Below, piece after piece: positions 61,687 through 64,000 of a DNA stretch of 64,000 bases. The notes under the pieces were generated by a model, which saw only the letters and a program-made list of their open reading frames with translations, searched no databases and had not been told where the DNA came from. Within the stretch, counting starts at the first letter, position 1; each line of letters starts with the position of its first letter. The translations under genes were made by a program, and so were the position numbers. Origin of the DNA: Acidobacteriota bacterium. GTDB lineage: Bacteria; Acidobacteriota; Thermoanaerobaculia; Gp7-AA8. The stretch spans positions 49,937 through 113,936 of the forward strand of contig JACPDH010000011.1 in the NCBI GenBank assembly GCA_016184115.1, read 5' to 3'.

Positions 61687-64000
61687 TCACCGCTTCGCGG
61701 CGGGGCAGAGGAGCTCGAACACGCCGACGACATCGTCACGAACGTCGTCCAGGTCAGCTTTCATCGCAGAGACGACGGCCTGAAACTCGGGGTCAGTCTG
61801 GAGCGACTGCATCCAGGGGTGGCGCACGAGGAAGTACCAGCCATGGTTGCCGAGCGACTGTGCGACCTTGAGCCACTTGATCGCCTTCTCGCGATCGCCC
61901 AGGCGCGCGTAGGCAAGCGCGACACGAATCGAGGCGTAGTGGTTCGTTTCGGCATCGGCGCGAAGCGACTCGCACCAGCGATCGACCGCGGCGCGGTCGT
62001 CCTTGTCGGCAGCAATCAGCATTTGCATGCTCTTGCCGTGAAAAAGGTCGGGCGCGATCTCGAGAGTCTTGTTCGCCTCGACGAGCGCGTTTGCACGATC
62101 ACCACGCAGCAGGTAGGCGATGGCGAGCATGTCGTGTCCCGCGATCTGCGTCTCCTTGTGCGCAAGCGCCTCGGGAGCGAGTCGCATGACCTCGTCGGGG
62201 TCGATGACGTTGACGAAGAAATAGCCTCGTGAGCGCACGTCGCTCGACGTCGGGTTCGTCGCGACGAATCGGTCGATCATGCAGACGGCGCGCTGCATGT
62301 CGCCGGTCGAGGTGAGGTACGCGATCATCGCGTGAAGCGCAAGCGCTTCGTTCGGATTGAGGCGCAGCGCTGCGAGCGTCTCGCGAATGCCTTCACGGAA
62401 GCGGTCAGGAAAGCGGATCAGCGTGCGGCCGAGGGCCAGGTGAGCGTCGGCGAGGTTCGGGTCGAGACGCACTGCCTGGCGGGCGTACCACTCGGCGCGA
62501 TTGAATTGCTCGGGATCGGCGGAGAAACCGCGCACCTGGCCTAACGACAGCGCGATCGCAAGGTCGGCGTACGCGGCCGCGAACGAGGGGTCGAGCTCGA
62601 TCGCTTCCTTGAGAAAGTCGATCTCCGCCTTGTTCTCCGTTGCGAGAAGCGAGCCCCTGAGCGAGCGTGCGCGAAGATAGAGCTCGTATGCCTTCGGAAT
62701 CGATGTCCGAGGCTCGGAGCGGCCTCCAGGCTGCGCGGTCGAGAGTTTCTCCTGGATGGCACTTCGGGTCGTCGACGCCACGTCGTCGATGAGATCGATG
62801 AGGTTGTCGCGACTCCCCTCGAGGTTCGCGGCCCAGACTCCGTATCCCGTCCGAGCGTCGGTGAGCTGCAGGCTGACGCGCACCGTATTTCCCGCGGTGA
62901 GAAAACGCCCTTCGAGAATTCCGTCGACTCGAAGGCGTGCAGCGGCATCGCCGATGTCGGGATTCTTCCCGTGAAACTCGAGTACCGCGGAGGTTGGTCG
63001 CACACTCAGCGGCTGAACCTGCTGGAGCTGTGTCGTCAGCGCGTCGGCGAGTCCGACGGAGAGGAATTCTTCCGATTCCTCGTTCGAGAGGTTCTGGAAC
63101 GGCAACACTGCGAGTGACCGTATCGGCGGAGGCGGAGTACCACCATTCACCGGCAACTGCGCGGGTCGCGGCTCACGGAACAGGAGAATTCCGAGGAGAA
63201 CCAAGACGGCGATCGCGAGCGTGTAGAGAATCCCGTTGCGCACGATCGGAATCGTTTGTCGTGTCGTACCGCGCAGTCCCGTCGTGCTCCCGATCGAGCG
63301 CGAAAATCGCGACGTCTCGTAGAACGTCTCTTCGATCGATCCGAGCTCATCCACGACGATCTCCGCCGACGCCTGCCTGTCATCAGCTCGCTTCTGCAGA
63401 AGACGCGAAATGATCTCCACCGCCTCACGGGGAAATTGCGGGTCGATCGGGACGAACGGCCTCGGCTCCGCCGACCTGATCTTCTCGAGGAGGCTCAACG
63501 CCGTTTCTCCCTCAAACGGAAGCACGCCGGTTGCCATCTCGTAAAACACCACGCCAAGCGAGAAGAGGTCGGAGCGCTGGTCCGCCGCTTCGCCCCGCGC
63601 CTGTTCAGGCGACAGGTAGGGGAGCGTTCCGAAGAATCCGCTGGAGGGGGACGTGCGCGTCGGAGTGTCGGCGGTAACCTCTTCGATCTTCGCGAGACCG
63701 AAGTCGAGGATCTTCACCGAGTCGCCCGCCTCGAGCATGATGTTCGAGCTCTTGATATCGCGATGCGTCACACCATTTCGATGTGCGGCCGCAAGTCCGA
63801 GCGCGATTTGTCGAGCAATCTTCACGAACCGCGCGGAGTCGATCGGCTCCTGGCGGGTGATCTGCGATAGAGGTAGCCCTTCGCATAGCTCCATCGCGAT
63901 GAAGGGACGCCCTTCCGTGCTTTCACCCACTTCGTAGATCGGCGCGACATTCGGGTGTCGGATCTGCGCAGCGGCGCGCGCCTCGCGCAGAAAGCGCGAC
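61687..64000 (-). CDS. Membrane Ser/Thr protein kinase with TolB-like/TPR C-terminus (N-terminus beyond window)
   Basis: About 770 residues are visible; the start is off the right edge. Kinase lobe: REARAAAQIRHPNVAPIYEV (regulatory helix), HRDIKSSN catalytic loop, DFGLAK, and SPEQARGEAADQRSDLFSLG. A transmembrane helix follows (about LYTLAIAVLVLLGILLF). The periplasmic part begins RSLAVLPFQNLSNEESEEF, a TolB/FlgO-like NTP-independent fold common in such kinases, then four to six TPR-like repeats. No PASTA domain. Substrate unknown. The gap to nadA (61554-61686) shows no gene. Confidence 0.93.
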   Translation of the reverse strand, partial: SRFLREARAAAQIRHPNVAPIYEVGESTEGRPFIAMELCEGLPLSQITRQEPIDSARFVKIARQIALGLAAAHRNGVTHRDIKSSNIMLEAGDSVKILDFGLAKIEEVTADTPTRTSPSSGFFGTLPYLSPEQARGEAADQRSDLFSLGVVFYEMATGVLPFEGETALSLLEKIRSAEPRPFVPIDPQFPREAVEIISRLLQKRADDRQASAEIVVDELGSIEETFYETSRFSRSIGSTTGLRGTTRQTIPIVRNGILYTLAIAVLVLLGILLFREPRPAQLPVNGGTPPPPIRSLAVLPFQNLSNEESEEFLSVGLADALTTQLQQVQPLSVRPTSAVLEFHGKNPDIGDAAARLRVDGILEGRFLTAGNTVRVSLQLTDARTGYGVWAANLEGSRDNLIDLIDDVASTTRSAIQEKLSTAQPGGRSEPRTSIPKAYELYLRARSLRGSLLATENKAEIDFLKEAIELDPSFAAAYADLAIALSLGQVRGFSADPEQFNRAEWYARQAVRLDPNLADAHLALGRTLIRFPDRFREGIRETLAALRLNPNEALALHAMIAYLTSTGDMQRAVCMIDRFVATNPTSSDVRSRGYFFVNVIDPDEVMRLAPEALAHKETQIAGHDMLAIAYLLRGDRANALVEANKTLEIAPDLFHGKSMQMLIAADKDDRAAVDRWCESLRADAETNHYASIRVALAYARLGDREKAIKWLKVAQSLGNHGWYFLVRHPWMQSLQTDPEFQAVVSAMKADLDDVRDDVVGVFELLCPAAKR

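Overview
The window is a high-GC chromosomal stretch dominated by housekeeping genes on both strands. I place it in the Acidobacteriota, possibly near Thermoanaerobaculia. This is an inference from three things: a secreted LRR/Calx-beta protein ending in the Cys-rich 'FWxFYSGLTDFEYT'-type repeats I associate with that phylum, an outer-membrane protein with carboxypeptidase-regulatory-like domains, and an MglA-type GTPase with a long acidic tail. No rRNA, phage, IS element or CRISPR array is visible. Two tRNAs are present: Leu-CAG and a CAT-anticodon tRNA, probably elongator Met.

Region by region. 1-2660: a site-2-protease-like M50 peptidase (cut by the left edge) translationally coupled to a MASE1 sensor histidine kinase. 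2808-3926: a Cys/Met-metabolism PLP enzyme. 3963-8254: a four-gene envelope cassette (secreted subunit, small secreted protein, two-domain chaperone-like protein, large outer-membrane usher-like protein), the best candidate for an undescribed system. 8513-12852: UvrD-type helicase, small membrane protein, ferredoxin, GNAT, amidohydrolase. 12838-13310: a six-copy array of 69-bp hairpin repeats plus a related palindrome; the flanking convergent genes take their stop codons from these elements. 13307-28281: ManC, a glycosyltransferase-methyltransferase fusion, a fused prenol-kinase-like/DUF92 protein, Der, YebC, RuvC, a fused swivel-first aconitase-family enzyme, acyl-CoA dehydrogenase, MeaB, a PIN-toxin remnant, a short PheT, a coiled-coil protein, tRNA-Leu and PgsA. 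28288-43035: RsmI, TrmH-type methyltransferase, aminotransferase, PpiC foldase, small proteins, TatC/TatA, CtpA, FYDLN protein, FolK, M23 lipoprotein, RadA, and the tilS-hpt-ftsH operon. 43192-49455: tRNA, a zinc-finger miniprotein coupled to HemB, the LRR protein, then about 1.7 kb of decayed genes.

49525-58063 (minus strand) appears to be a long transcription unit: threonine synthase, E1alpha, E1beta and E2 of a 2-oxoacid dehydrogenase, a CPBP protease, a LipB-Nudix fusion, LipA, a [2Fe-2S] ferredoxin, a ferritin-like protein and an IscA-like protein. It reads as a self-contained set for building, lipoylating and perhaps Fe-S-servicing the complex. 58079-64000: a lipoprotein, the MglA-like GTPase, an Smr protein, NadA, and a Ser/Thr kinase with a TPR region cut by the right edge. 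Many starts are GTG or TTG with good Shine-Dalgarno sites, and ATGA/GTGA overlaps are common.
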